Assembly: GCA_017475265.1 (NCBI GenBank)
Contig: JAFVFY010000026.1
Span: 1 to 64,000, forward strand
Reading direction: 5' to 3'
Source of the DNA: Prevotella sp.
GTDB taxonomy: Bacteria > Bacteroidota > Bacteroidia > Bacteroidales > Bacteroidaceae
DNA length: 64,000 bases
Both the position numbers and the translations under genes were made by a program. Below the pieces are notes generated by a model that saw nothing but the letters and a program-made list of their open reading frames with translations, was not told the DNA's origin and did no database searches. Positions 48,701 through 57,947 of the stretch are shown here, piece after piece. The first letter of the stretch is position 1, and every line of letters begins with the position of its first letter.

Positions 48701-51700
48701 ATGAAACAACTGTCAAGTTTATTATTTATTATTTGTTCTTTGTTATTTAGCGTCAGCGCAAGTGCCCAGATTTCCGCTGTTCACGGTCGGGTGTCCGACG
48801 ATGTGGGCGAGCTGATGGGTGCCTCTGTCTGCGAGATTGACGGCAACGGACGTATCATCGAGGCCACCGTGACCGACGTGAACGGTAACTTCTCCATGCG
48901 TATACGTAATCCCAAGGATAAGCTGCGCTTCAGCTATGTGGGCTGCAAGACGCAGACGCTGCCCATCAACCGTGATAACTACGTCATCAAGATGGTGTCG
49001 CAGACCACTATCAAGGAGGTCACCGTCAAGGGAAAGAACCGTCTGCAGAGTGGTGGTCTGCCCATCCCGGAGCGTGAGATTTCCTTCGCCACGCAGACCA
49101 TCGACATGAAGGAGTTCGAGGGTCTGGGACTGACCACGGTCGACGAGGCCCTTCAAGGCCGAATTGCCGGACTGGACATCGTGGCCAACAGCGGTAACCT
49201 CGGAGCAGGAACGACCATGCGACTGCGTGGCGCTTCGTCGGTCTCGACGCTTACTAGCTCCAATCCCCTCATCGTGGTCAATGGTAATACATGGAACGTT
49301 GATATGAGCAATTTCGACGTTACCAACGCCAACGACGAGCAGTTTGCCCAGTTGCTCAACGTGAACCCCGAGGACATTGCCAGCATCACCGTGCTGAAAG
49401 ATGCTGCCGCTACGGCTATCTACGGTTCGCAGGGAGCCAACGGCGTCATTGAGATTACCACCAAGCGAGGCACACGTGGTGCTCCGAAGCTGACCTACTC
49501 CCTGCGACTCACAGGTACTTATCAGCCCGAGGGCTACAAGATGCTCAACGGCGACGACTATACCATGTTGCTCAAGGAGAGCTACTTCAATCCTGAACAG
49601 AACGATTACGCTTCAAACATCCGAGAGCTGAACTACGACCCGACGTTCTCGGAGTACGAACAATACAATAATAATACCGACTGGGTGGATGCCGTCACAC
49701 AATGGGGTCTGCGTCAGAACCATTTCCTTAGCGTCACCGGCGGTGGAGAGAAGGCCACTTTCCGCATCTCCGGCGGTTATGACCATGAGACGGGTTCTGT
49801 CATCGAGCAGCGCCAGGACCGCTTCGCCACCCGTGTGGCACTCGATTACTACGTCTCCGACCGCATCAAGATTTCCACCAACTTCGCCCTCACCTATACT
49901 AATACCAAGCGAAACTACGACGACCTGCTGGCCATTGCCTACAAGAAGATGCCGAACATGAGCATCTATGAGCAAGACCCTTTGACAGGTGCTGACACCG
50001 ACCGTTATTACACCATGTTGCAGTCGGCTCCCGATGTGTTCAAGGATGACCAGCGCATCTATGTGAACCCCGTGGCCTCGGCACACCTTGCCAAGAACGA
50101 TGACCGCACGTATGACATCACCCCGGAGTTTGAGTTGAACTACCATCTGCTGGGCACCGACGAGGAGCACCACCAACTGAACTGGCAGGGTCGCGCGTAC
50201 ATGAATATCTTTAATGAATATGTAGACAAGTTCTACCCCAACAAGCTCGTCACCGTCTCTTGGAACAATGGCGTGAACCATGCTTATACCGGCTCGTCGA
50301 AGAGCGTTGCCTTCAACACGAAGCAGACATTAACTTTCATTCCTCACTTCAATAACAAGGACCATTCACTCATGGCCTTGGGACGCTTCGAGCTGACAAG
50401 CGGTAGCAGTAATGGTCAGGGCACCGATGCCTCGAAGCTTCCTTCCGCCGGCATCACCAGTCCTGTGGCTGCGGGAAAGGTGACGGGCATGAGTTCCAGC
50501 TATAGTGAGTGGCGCTCGATGTACTACACCTTCTCCACCCACTATGCCTACAAGGGCCGTTACATGGCCGACTTCTCGCTACGTGCTGACGGTACGACGA
50601 AGTTCGGCCCGGACCGCCGCTGGGGTTATTTCCCTGCTGTGTCGCTCAGATGGAACATTATTGATGAGCCTTGGTTCCAGAAGTTTGCCGGTATTCCTGA
50701 GTCTGGCGGCAAGTGGCTCTCCATGTTGGCCATCCGTCCCAGCTGGGGTAAGGTGGGTAACCAGCCCAATAGAGACTATCTCTACGAAAGTATCTACAGC
50801 ATGGGAACACGCTACCTCGACATGGGTGCCATGAATCCTGATAACATCCGTCTGACGAACCTCAGTTGGGAGACCACCTCGACATGGGACGTCGGTATCG
50901 ACCTCGGATTCTTCGATGACAAGCTGACGTTGCAGGCCGAGTGGTATCACAGTACCCGCCGCGACATGCTCATGCCCGAGGTGAGCATACCCTCCAGCAC
51001 GGGTTACTACACGCTGGCCTATCGTAACGTAGGCTCCATGCGAAACATCGGTTGGGAGCTGAATCTCAATACCAATAAGATTATTCGTGTGGGTAAGTTC
51101 ACCGCCGACTTCAACATGGTGTTCGGCAATAACCAGAACGAAATACTCACCATGGACGAGACCGTGCTCTCGTCGCTTAACTCGGAGTTCGCTTTCGGAA
51201 ACCGTGAAGTGCTACAGCGCGTACAGCTCCATAACCCCTTTGGTGCCATCTATGGCTTCCGCTACAAGGGCGTTTACGAATACCAGTACGAGACCTTCCT
51301 CGACATGTCGCCGCAGGAACGTCAGGACTTCCTCGCCGCTGGCCATACTGCTCCAGTGGAGATTGACAAGAATGGTAACGTCGTGGTCGATGACGAAGGC
51401 AAGCCAGTACGCATGATGTTCAACTACACCCACGACAGTACAGGTAAGAACTACCCGTTCAAGGGTGGCGACGCCATCTATGAGGACATCAATTACGATG
51501 GCGACATCAACGCCCTCGACATCGTCTATTTGGGAAGCTCTTTGCCAAAGCTCACCGGTGGTTTCGGCGTGACGTTGAACTATGGTCGGTGGAAGTTGAA
51601 CACGCAGTTCAACTATCGTGTGGGAAACAAGATACTGAACCTGGCTCGTCTCGATGCCGAGTCGATGATTAACAATGACAATCAGAGCCGTGCCGTGAAC

Positions 51701-52042
51701 TATCGTTGGCGTAAGGAGGGTGATGTGACATCCATTCCTCGTGCCATGTACGGCGTAGAGTCCAGCTATAACACCCTCGTCAGCGACCGCTTCGTCGAGA
51801 ATGGCTCCTTCCTCCGTCTGAACTACATGCAGCTGAGCTACTCCTTCGACCCGAAGGTCATTAAGAAAGTCATCGGCATCAACCGCCTTAGCTTCTATGC
51901 CAGCGCCAACAACCTCTTCATCATCACCCGCTACAAGGGTGTTGACCCAGAGGTGAGCTATGGTGGTTACGGTGCCGCCGTCGATACCGGACAGACGCCA
52001 AGGGCAAAGTCATATACCCTCGGTATTACCGTCGACTTCTAG
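48701..52042 (+). CDS. SusC/RagA-family TonB-linked outer-membrane protein, first pair
   Basis: 1113 residues. A signal peptide (LLFIICSLLFSVSASA) is followed by a carboxypeptidase-D regulatory-like domain (VHGRVSDDVGELMGASV), a short linker, the plug domain (GLTTVDEALQGRIAGLDIV; SITVLKDAAATAIYGSQGANGVIEITTK) and the 22-strand barrel ending in YTLGITVDF. It imports bulky ligands through the outer membrane with energy from TonB, in complex with the SusD of the next gene. The substrate is unknown; no glycan-active enzyme is in the operon. The signal-peptide core is repeat-derived. Confidence 0.93.
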   Translation: MKQLSSLLFIICSLLFSVSASAQISAVHGRVSDDVGELMGASVCEIDGNGRIIEATVTDVNGNFSMRIRNPKDKLRFSYVGCKTQTLPINRDNYVIKMVSQTTIKEVTVKGKNRLQSGGLPIPEREISFATQTIDMKEFEGLGLTTVDEALQGRIAGLDIVANSGNLGAGTTMRLRGASSVSTLTSSNPLIVVNGNTWNVDMSNFDVTNANDEQFAQLLNVNPEDIASITVLKDAAATAIYGSQGANGVIEITTKRGTRGAPKLTYSLRLTGTYQPEGYKMLNGDDYTMLLKESYFNPEQNDYASNIRELNYDPTFSEYEQYNNNTDWVDAVTQWGLRQNHFLSVTGGGEKATFRISGGYDHETGSVIEQRQDRFATRVALDYYVSDRIKISTNFALTYTNTKRNYDDLLAIAYKKMPNMSIYEQDPLTGADTDRYYTMLQSAPDVFKDDQRIYVNPVASAHLAKNDDRTYDITPEFELNYHLLGTDEEHHQLNWQGRAYMNIFNEYVDKFYPNKLVTVSWNNGVNHAYTGSSKSVAFNTKQTLTFIPHFNNKDHSLMALGRFELTSGSSNGQGTDASKLPSAGITSPVAAGKVTGMSSSYSEWRSMYYTFSTHYAYKGRYMADFSLRADGTTKFGPDRRWGYFPAVSLRWNIIDEPWFQKFAGIPESGGKWLSMLAIRPSWGKVGNQPNRDYLYESIYSMGTRYLDMGAMNPDNIRLTNLSWETTSTWDVGIDLGFFDDKLTLQAEWYHSTRRDMLMPEVSIPSSTGYYTLAYRNVGSMRNIGWELNLNTNKIIRVGKFTADFNMVFGNNQNEILTMDETVLSSLNSEFAFGNREVLQRVQLHNPFGAIYGFRYKGVYEYQYETFLDMSPQERQDFLAAGHTAPVEIDKNGNVVVDDEGKPVRMMFNYTHDSTGKNYPFKGGDAIYEDINYDGDINALDIVYLGSSLPKLTGGFGVTLNYGRWKLNTQFNYRVGNKILNLARLDAESMINNDNQSRAVNYRWRKEGDVTSIPRAMYGVESSYNTLVSDRFVENGSFLRLNYMQLSYSFDPKVIKKVIGINRLSFYASANNLFIITRYKGVDPEVSYGGYGAAVDTGQTPRAKSYTLGITVDF
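48716..48752. repeat. TTTATTATTTATTATTTG repeat forming the SusC signal peptide
   Basis: Codes for LLFIICSLLFSV. Nearly the same nucleotides recur at 52207-52246 and 61318-61356. Confidence 0.85.
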
Positions 52043-52163
52043 TGCGGCCTGCGACCTAAAGAATAATTAATAAAGAATAAATAATAATGGCTGCGCAGAG
52101 ACAGAGAGCAAGAACTATATTAACGATTAGAGACAATCAGAGACAATCAGAAAATCAGAGACT

Positions 52164-53942
52164 ATGAATATAATAAGGAAAAGGTCACGAACAATACGGA
52201 TAACAGGTTTGTTATTTATTATTTGTTCATTATTATTTAGCGTAAGCGCCTGCTCCGACTTCCTTGAGATAGAGCCGCAGGAGCTTATCGTCCTCGACAA
52301 GTTCTGGAACGAGGAGGCCGACGTGGAGAATATGGTGGCAGGCTGTTACAGCACCATGCAGCGCGAGGCCGTCATCAGCCGCATGATGGCCTGGGGAGAG
52401 TTCCGTTCGGACAACACCGTGGGTGGTACGGGCATTGAGAACGCCAAGGACTTGTCGAACATCTTCAAGGAGAACATCAATGCCAGTAACAGCTACGCCA
52501 AGTGGGGTGACTTCTACAACGTCATCAACCGTTGCAACACCATATTATATTATGCTCCGCAGGTGGCCCAGAAAGACCCCAACTACACCCAGAGTGAGTT
52601 ATTGGCAACAGAGGCAGAGGTGAAGGCCCTGCGCGACCTGATGTATTTCTACCTCATCCGCACCTTCCGCGACGTGCCCTACTATACACAGCCCTACCTT
52701 GATGACAACCAGACGATGAACCTGCCCGCCACGAAGTTCGAGGTGGTGCTTGACAGTCTCATTGCCGACTTGGAAGCCGTTCAGGGGAATGCCGTCCGCC
52801 GTTATCCAACGAACAAGACCTATTATCAGCAGGGACGCATCACTCAGGATGCCATCCACGCCATGCTCGCCGATATGTATCTCTGGAAACGTGACTACCA
52901 GAAGGCCATCTACTATGCCGACCTCGTCATCGATGCCAAGACGGCTGCCTATCAGGAGGAGCTTGACAAGATGAGTGGCTCTGTTTCGGCAAACGACCGC
53001 ATGATTGACGGCTACCCCCTCATCAGCGACGCCATGACCACAGGCAACTATTACGGCAATGCTTTCCAGACCATCTTCAGCCGCGGTGCCAGTCGTGAGA
53101 GCATCTTCGAGCTGGTTTATTCCGACAACGACCAGATGCTGGCCAATAGTGCGGTGAGCTATCACTACGGCAACGCCACCACCTTTCCTGGTGATGTGCG
53201 TCCTGCCGACTTCCTTTGTACCGACGTCAACGACGAGGTGTTCAGCGTGTTCCTCAGCAAGAACGATGCCCGTTATTATGAGAACCTGCAGAGCATCAAC
53301 GGTTCACGCACCCTCTTCGGCATTAACAAGTATACTTTTAGGTCGACTACGGTAGACCTCACCAAGGCCGAGATCCAGGGCAGCTACGGCTCGCCCTACG
53401 TTCAGAACCTCTGTCATGCCAACTGGATTATCTATCGTCTCACCGACATCATGCTCCTGAAGGCCGAGGCTCTCGTGGAGCTAGCTCCTGATAGTGTGTC
53501 GGTTGCCGACAGCCTCTCAAATCTCAATTCTGCTCAAGGGGATTTGCAATCCCCGTATCTCGAACAGGCCTTCTCTATCGTGAACACCATCAGCAAGCGC
53601 AGCAACTGTTCCTCCAGCAGTAAAGACCTCGACCAGGCAAACTACTCGACGAAGTCGCTGATGCGTGCCCTCGTCCAGGAAGAACGTCAGCGAGAACTGA
53701 TGTTTGAGGGGAAACGATGGTACGACCTCGTGAGACGTTCTCAACGTGATGACAATACCGACTACCTCGTGGGTTGCGTCTCGCGTAAGGGCGGCACGGG
53801 AGGTGCTATTGCCAGTAAGCTGTCACGCATGGAGGCCATCTACTGGCCCTACCATATTGACGAGATAAAGGTCAACGACCAGCTCCTGCAGAATCCTGCC
53901 TTTGGCAGCGGAGAGGATAGCAGCTATGAGAGGACGAAATAG
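52164..53942 (+). CDS. SusD/RagB-family lipoprotein, first pair
   Basis: 592 residues. Lipoprotein signal with lipobox SVSAC after repeat-derived LLFIICSLLF. The SusD fold is clear from FLEIEPQELIVLDKFW, the TPR-like helices (ALRDLMYFYLIRTFRDVPYY; AIHAMLADMYLWKRDYQKAI) and the C-terminal ALVQEERQRELMFEGKRWYDLVR. SusD lids the preceding SusC and captures the ligand at the cell surface. A short dispersed repeat (53514-53540) gives the words SNLNSAQ between SVADSL and GDLQSP. A 121-bp spacer with GAGACAATCA direct repeats separates it from SusC. Confidence 0.93.
   Translation: MNIIRKRSRTIRITGLLFIICSLLFSVSACSDFLEIEPQELIVLDKFWNEEADVENMVAGCYSTMQREAVISRMMAWGEFRSDNTVGGTGIENAKDLSNIFKENINASNSYAKWGDFYNVINRCNTILYYAPQVAQKDPNYTQSELLATEAEVKALRDLMYFYLIRTFRDVPYYTQPYLDDNQTMNLPATKFEVVLDSLIADLEAVQGNAVRRYPTNKTYYQQGRITQDAIHAMLADMYLWKRDYQKAIYYADLVIDAKTAAYQEELDKMSGSVSANDRMIDGYPLISDAMTTGNYYGNAFQTIFSRGASRESIFELVYSDNDQMLANSAVSYHYGNATTFPGDVRPADFLCTDVNDEVFSVFLSKNDARYYENLQSINGSRTLFGINKYTFRSTTVDLTKAEIQGSYGSPYVQNLCHANWIIYRLTDIMLLKAEALVELAPDSVSVADSLSNLNSAQGDLQSPYLEQAFSIVNTISKRSNCSSSSKDLDQANYSTKSLMRALVQEERQRELMFEGKRWYDLVRRSQRDDNTDYLVGCVSRKGGTGGAIASKLSRMEAIYWPYHIDEIKVNDQLLQNPAFGSGEDSSYERTK
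52207..52246. repeat. TTTGTTATTTATTATTTG repeat forming the SusD signal peptide
   Basis: Third copy of the TTTAGCGT-ending family; codes LLFIICSLLFSV. Confidence 0.85.
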
Positions 53943-54010
53943 AGGCCCCTCCCCCAGCCTCACCCAGCCCCGCCTGACAGGCGGGGGAACGGACGAAAGG
54001 AGGGGAGTGG
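53941..54010. repeat. GC-rich inverted repeat CCCCTCC..GGAGGGG
   Basis: Outer arms CCCCTCC (53946) and GGAGGGG (54000) enclose an inner hairpin CCCCGCCT/AGGCGGGG. It fills the space after the SusD stop. It belongs to the family that also codes signal-peptide residues at 54112-54150. Confidence 0.8.
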
Positions 54011-54055
54011 TTACTTTGCGAAATCAGATATTCTTAAATTTAAATATGGCAAGTT

Positions 54056-56143
54056 ATGAAACGGCAAATAATAGCTAAACTCAAGAGCATTGCTCAGTTC
54101 ACTATCTATATACTCCTCCCCCTTGGGGGAGGCTGGGTGGGGGGCCTTTCCTCGTGCTCTGACGAGCCCGATGCCTCCAACTTCTACACCTTCAAGGGGC
54201 AGATGATGAGTGAGTACCTTCGCGGTCACGAGGAGTTCAGCCAGTTCTCCGCTATTCTGGAGCGTGCAGGCATGATGGAGTTGCTGGCTAGCTACGGGGC
54301 GCTTACCTGTTTCCCACCCACCGATGACGCCATCAAGGTATTCCTCACCAAGCGCGGTCTTTCGTCTATTGACGAGCTTAGTGATGCCGATTGCGACACC
54401 ATAGCCCGTACCCACCTGGTGAAGAATATGTACACCACCGCCGATATGGAAGACGGAGTGCTTTCGACGGCGAATATGAACCGCCGTTATATCGAGGTGA
54501 GCCACGGCATCGACGAGGACCAGAACGCCGTGGTGTTCCTCAACGGCACGTCGCACATCATCTTTGCCCTGCAAGACGACTCCGTGGAGAACGGCATCAT
54601 GCAGCCCATCACCGAGGTGCTTGAGAGCAGCAACCGTATGATTCACGACGTGATGAGGCAGAATCCGCGTATCTCCCTCTATACCGAAGCCTTGGAGCTT
54701 GCGGGACTTCGCGACTCGCTTTATCAGTATAAGGATGCCATGTGGGACGAGGAGCGGCTCAACTATCCGCGTCTGCGCTATGTCTCTCACGTGAACAAGG
54801 AGACGGCTACCGTGCCTGATGAGAAGCGAACAGGCTTCACTGTCTTTGCCGTTCCCGACTCCATCCTCGGCGAGAAGTACGGCATCACCACCGTGGAGCA
54901 ACTCTACGATAAGGCTTGTGAGATATACGACCGTATCTATCCTGAGGATGCCAAGGCCGAGTATCACGACTATGCCCACATCAAGGACTCACGTAATCCC
55001 CTGAACCGTTTCCTGAGGTATCACATCCTTACCCGCGACGTGAAGGGCTGGAACTACCTGACGCCCTACACGGACATCGGCATCCTCACCACGGTGATGA
55101 ACCCTGTCGATTGGTATGAGACGATGCTTCCCCACACGATGATGAAGTTCGAGCGACTTACCGTCCGTAAATGGGCGGGTGGAAGTACCCTTGGCCAGCG
55201 TTATATCAACCGCCGCTACGACGATTTGGTTCCTAACGAATTGGTTACGGAGCCAGTTCTTGGAACCCTTGTACGTCCTACCGTCGAGGTGGAATACAAG
55301 CAGGATGCCCTCAATGGCCGCTATTTCTACGTCGATGACATACTGGCCTTCGACGAGACGACGCGGGATGTTGTGCTCAACGACCGTATACGCATGGACT
55401 TCTCTACCATCTTCCCGGAGCTGATGACAAACGACATCCGCCTGAACGAGCGTAACAATGGACGCAAGTACCAAGACCCGGACTATGACGAGACAGCCAA
55501 GTACGGGCGTAACTATTACTTCCCCAACGGCTACCTCAAGGGTGTGACTCTTAACGAGGGCGGCACCTTCGTCTATCGTCGTCCGCATGACTATTACGAC
55601 TGCTACGAGGGTGACGAGATGAACCTCTTCGGTGACTTCGACATCACATTTAAGATTCCCCCCGTGCCCTACGAGGGTGAATGGCAGTTGCGCCTGGGCT
55701 TTGCCGCTGAAGGTTCGCGAGGTGTGGCTCAGTTCTACTTTGACGATAAGCCGCAGGGCATACCTCTTGATATGACCAAGAGTCTCACCGACCCCTCCAT
55801 TCTCGGAGCTGACTGGAAGAGTGACTACGCCAGTATGTCGACCGTCGACCTGGCCACCGACCAGAAGGTGCTGAAAAACAAGGGGTATTACCGTGGTGCT
55901 GCCGGAGGCTACCGTTATGCACAGGGAAGTACCCAGCAGACCATCTTCGCCACGCAGCCGCTTACTATCCGAATGGTTATTTGCACCACCCATATCAATC
56001 CCGATCAGGATCATTTCCTCCGCATACGCTGCGTCTCGACAAAGCAGGGTAACGATAATGAGTTCATGCTCGACTACCTCGAGCTTGTTCCCAAGAGTGT
56101 CTATGGCGTTACTGATGAGGGGAAGATGGAAAGCATGTTGTAG
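54056..56143 (+). CDS. FAS1-type lipoprotein with C-terminal beta domain
   Basis: 695 residues with lipobox GLSSC at residues ~31-35. Two FAS1 units are suggested: FSQFSAILERAGMMELLA with LTCFPPTDDAIKVFL, then LYTEALELAGL with FTVFAVPDSIL and NRFLRYHIL. The C-terminal ~200 residues are a beta-rich domain (FDITFKIPPVPYEGEWQLRL; FLRIRCVSTK) like DUF5108-type carbohydrate-contacting modules. Part of the signal peptide (LPLGGGWVGGL) is encoded by a GC-rich dispersed repeat (54112-54150). It is likely anchored on the surface together with the SusC/SusD complex. Confidence 0.75.
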   Translation: MKRQIIAKLKSIAQFTIYILLPLGGGWVGGLSSCSDEPDASNFYTFKGQMMSEYLRGHEEFSQFSAILERAGMMELLASYGALTCFPPTDDAIKVFLTKRGLSSIDELSDADCDTIARTHLVKNMYTTADMEDGVLSTANMNRRYIEVSHGIDEDQNAVVFLNGTSHIIFALQDDSVENGIMQPITEVLESSNRMIHDVMRQNPRISLYTEALELAGLRDSLYQYKDAMWDEERLNYPRLRYVSHVNKETATVPDEKRTGFTVFAVPDSILGEKYGITTVEQLYDKACEIYDRIYPEDAKAEYHDYAHIKDSRNPLNRFLRYHILTRDVKGWNYLTPYTDIGILTTVMNPVDWYETMLPHTMMKFERLTVRKWAGGSTLGQRYINRRYDDLVPNELVTEPVLGTLVRPTVEVEYKQDALNGRYFYVDDILAFDETTRDVVLNDRIRMDFSTIFPELMTNDIRLNERNNGRKYQDPDYDETAKYGRNYYFPNGYLKGVTLNEGGTFVYRRPHDYYDCYEGDEMNLFGDFDITFKIPPVPYEGEWQLRLGFAAEGSRGVAQFYFDDKPQGIPLDMTKSLTDPSILGADWKSDYASMSTVDLATDQKVLKNKGYYRGAAGGYRYAQGSTQQTIFATQPLTIRMVICTTHINPDQDHFLRIRCVSTKQGNDNEFMLDYLELVPKSVYGVTDEGKMESML
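54112..54150. repeat. GC-rich repeat coding part of a lipoprotein signal
   Basis: CTCCCCCTTGGGGGAGGC and the following GGGTGGGGGGCC code LPLGGGWVGGL just before the lipobox Cys. Confidence 0.85.
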
Positions 56144-56147
56144 GAAC

Positions 56148-56186
56148 CCACCCCCGCCCCCTCCCAAAGGGAGGGGAGAAAAGTAA
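56148..56186. repeat. GC-rich repeat after the FAS1 gene
   Basis: CCCACCCCCGCCCCCTCCC followed by AAAGGGAGGGGAG starts 5 bp past the stop codon. It is inverted relative to the copy at 56298-56340. Confidence 0.85.
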
Positions 56187-56236
56187 GATAAAAGGCATGT
56201 GTATTATTGAATTAATAAAAGAAGATATAGTAAACT

Positions 56237-57925
56237 ATGGAAGGACAAACACTATCAAATAAGATAAAAACTGTCATCTTCAGGTTTTTATGTATATTAG
56301 CTCCCCTCACTTTGGGAGGGGTTGGGGGTGGGTGTACATCCGACTGGAACACCCACTACGATGCCTCTACTACCGATGGTGGTACGCTCTGGCAGGCCAT
56401 TAGTGCTGACGGCAACCTGAATAACTTCTCCCGAGTGCTTCAGGCCACTGGCTATGATGTACTCCTCGACGGCAGCCAGACCTACACCGTCTTCGCTCCC
56501 ACCGACGCAGCTCTCTCTGCTTCTCAGGCCGATAGTCTTATTGCTGAGTACAAGAAACAGGAAGCCGCTGGCATCCGAGCTAATGACAATACCGTCGTGC
56601 GCCAGTTCCTGCAGAACCACATCGCCCTGTTCCGCCATCCTGTTTCGTCGCTCACCAACGACTCTATCAAGCTGATGAACAGTAAGTACGCCCTGCTTAC
56701 CGACAAGTCTTTGGCTGGAACCGACTTGAAGAGTACTAATGAGCTGCATAACAACGGCCTGCTCTTCACCCTTGACCGTCAGGTAGCCTATTTCCCAAAC
56801 GTCTTCGAGTATCTTGGACATGACCCTGAACTGGACAGCGTCTATCAGTTCATCAATAGCTACAGCGTCTATGAGTTCAACGACGCGAAGAGCGTTCCAG
56901 GTGGTATTGTCGATGGCATGACCATCTACCTCGACTCCGTGTCTGAACTGCATAACTCCTTCCTATCGAAGTATGGCCTCATCAACTCCGAGGACAGCAC
57001 CTATTGGATGCTCTGTCCCACGAATAGTGAATGGAGCAGACTGGTGGAGGAGTACGAACCTTACTTCAACTATCCCAGAAGCGTGGCCAAACGAGACTCC
57101 ATGGTCTATGCTACCACCCGTGAGGCCATCATCGGCGGTGCCTTCTTCAACCGCACCCTGAATCCTGACGTTGCTTTCCTGGACTCCGCCGTCTCTACCC
57201 AGGCACCATCGGCCCAAGTACGTCAGCAGCTTGACCAGGACTATCCTTACTACATTTATTTCAAGCCCTTTGCCGAGGGCGGCATCTTCTACGACACCAA
57301 GGACATTGTTTGTAGTAACGGACATGTGCGCAAGAGCAGTCATTGGAACATTTCTCCTTACGAAACCTTCGCACAGACGGTGAAGGTGGAGGCCGAGAAC
57401 ATCCTTTATCAGGACACCATCATCAATGCCGTCGATCCGGTTATTGTCCGTGAGGTGACGAGCGATAATCAGTTCTATGGTAAAGTCTCTGGTAATACCT
57501 TCGTAGAGGTGCAACCCGAAACGGCAACGGCTCAGGTTACCGTCACCTTCAAGCTTCCGAACATGCTTTCCAATATGGCTTACGACATCTACGGAGTATT
57601 CGTTCCCGCCACGGCCTACGACCCCTTGGAGACGGTGGAGATTACCAAGCCCAACATCATGCGTCCTACCTTGTACTATAGCGACCTGAACGGTCGTGAG
57701 GCACAGCAGCGCTACAACAAAAATATATCTAACGACCCGGCGAAGGTTGACACCGTTTTGCTGGTGAATGGCTTCTCCTTCCCCACCTGCTCCTACGGTC
57801 TCAGCGATGCTTCGGCTAAAATTTCCATCCGTTCCGTTGTCTCTGCCAAGCAGACGGCAACCAACTCGCTCACCTTCCGCATTGACTGCATAATAGTAAA
57901 GCCCCATGCCCTCTCAGAACAATAA
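56237..57925 (+). CDS. FAS1-type lipoprotein
   Basis: 562 residues. The lipobox is GVGGGC at residues ~29-34, in a signal partly encoded by a GC-rich repeat. One clear FAS1 domain: NLNNFSRVLQATGYDVLL, YTVFAPTDAAL, and VRQFLQNHIALFRHP. A second, weaker one follows (DSVYQFINSYSVYEF; YWMLCPTNSEW), then a beta-rich C-terminal domain (VTVTFKLPNMLSNMAYDIYG). The next SusC starts 22 bp after its stop. Confidence 0.8.
   Translation: MEGQTLSNKIKTVIFRFLCILAPLTLGGVGGGCTSDWNTHYDASTTDGGTLWQAISADGNLNNFSRVLQATGYDVLLDGSQTYTVFAPTDAALSASQADSLIAEYKKQEAAGIRANDNTVVRQFLQNHIALFRHPVSSLTNDSIKLMNSKYALLTDKSLAGTDLKSTNELHNNGLLFTLDRQVAYFPNVFEYLGHDPELDSVYQFINSYSVYEFNDAKSVPGGIVDGMTIYLDSVSELHNSFLSKYGLINSEDSTYWMLCPTNSEWSRLVEEYEPYFNYPRSVAKRDSMVYATTREAIIGGAFFNRTLNPDVAFLDSAVSTQAPSAQVRQQLDQDYPYYIYFKPFAEGGIFYDTKDIVCSNGHVRKSSHWNISPYETFAQTVKVEAENILYQDTIINAVDPVIVREVTSDNQFYGKVSGNTFVEVQPETATAQVTVTFKLPNMLSNMAYDIYGVFVPATAYDPLETVEITKPNIMRPTLYYSDLNGREAQQRYNKNISNDPAKVDTVLLVNGFSFPTCSYGLSDASAKISIRSVVSAKQTATNSLTFRIDCIIVKPHALSEQ
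56298..56340. repeat. GC-rich repeat coding part of a second lipoprotein signal
   Basis: GCTCCCCTCACTTTGGGAG and the following GGGTTGGGGGTGGG code APLTLGGVGGG, ending at the lipobox Cys. Confidence 0.85.
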
Positions 57926-57947
57926 TCCTTTCATAAGGCCAAAGAAC

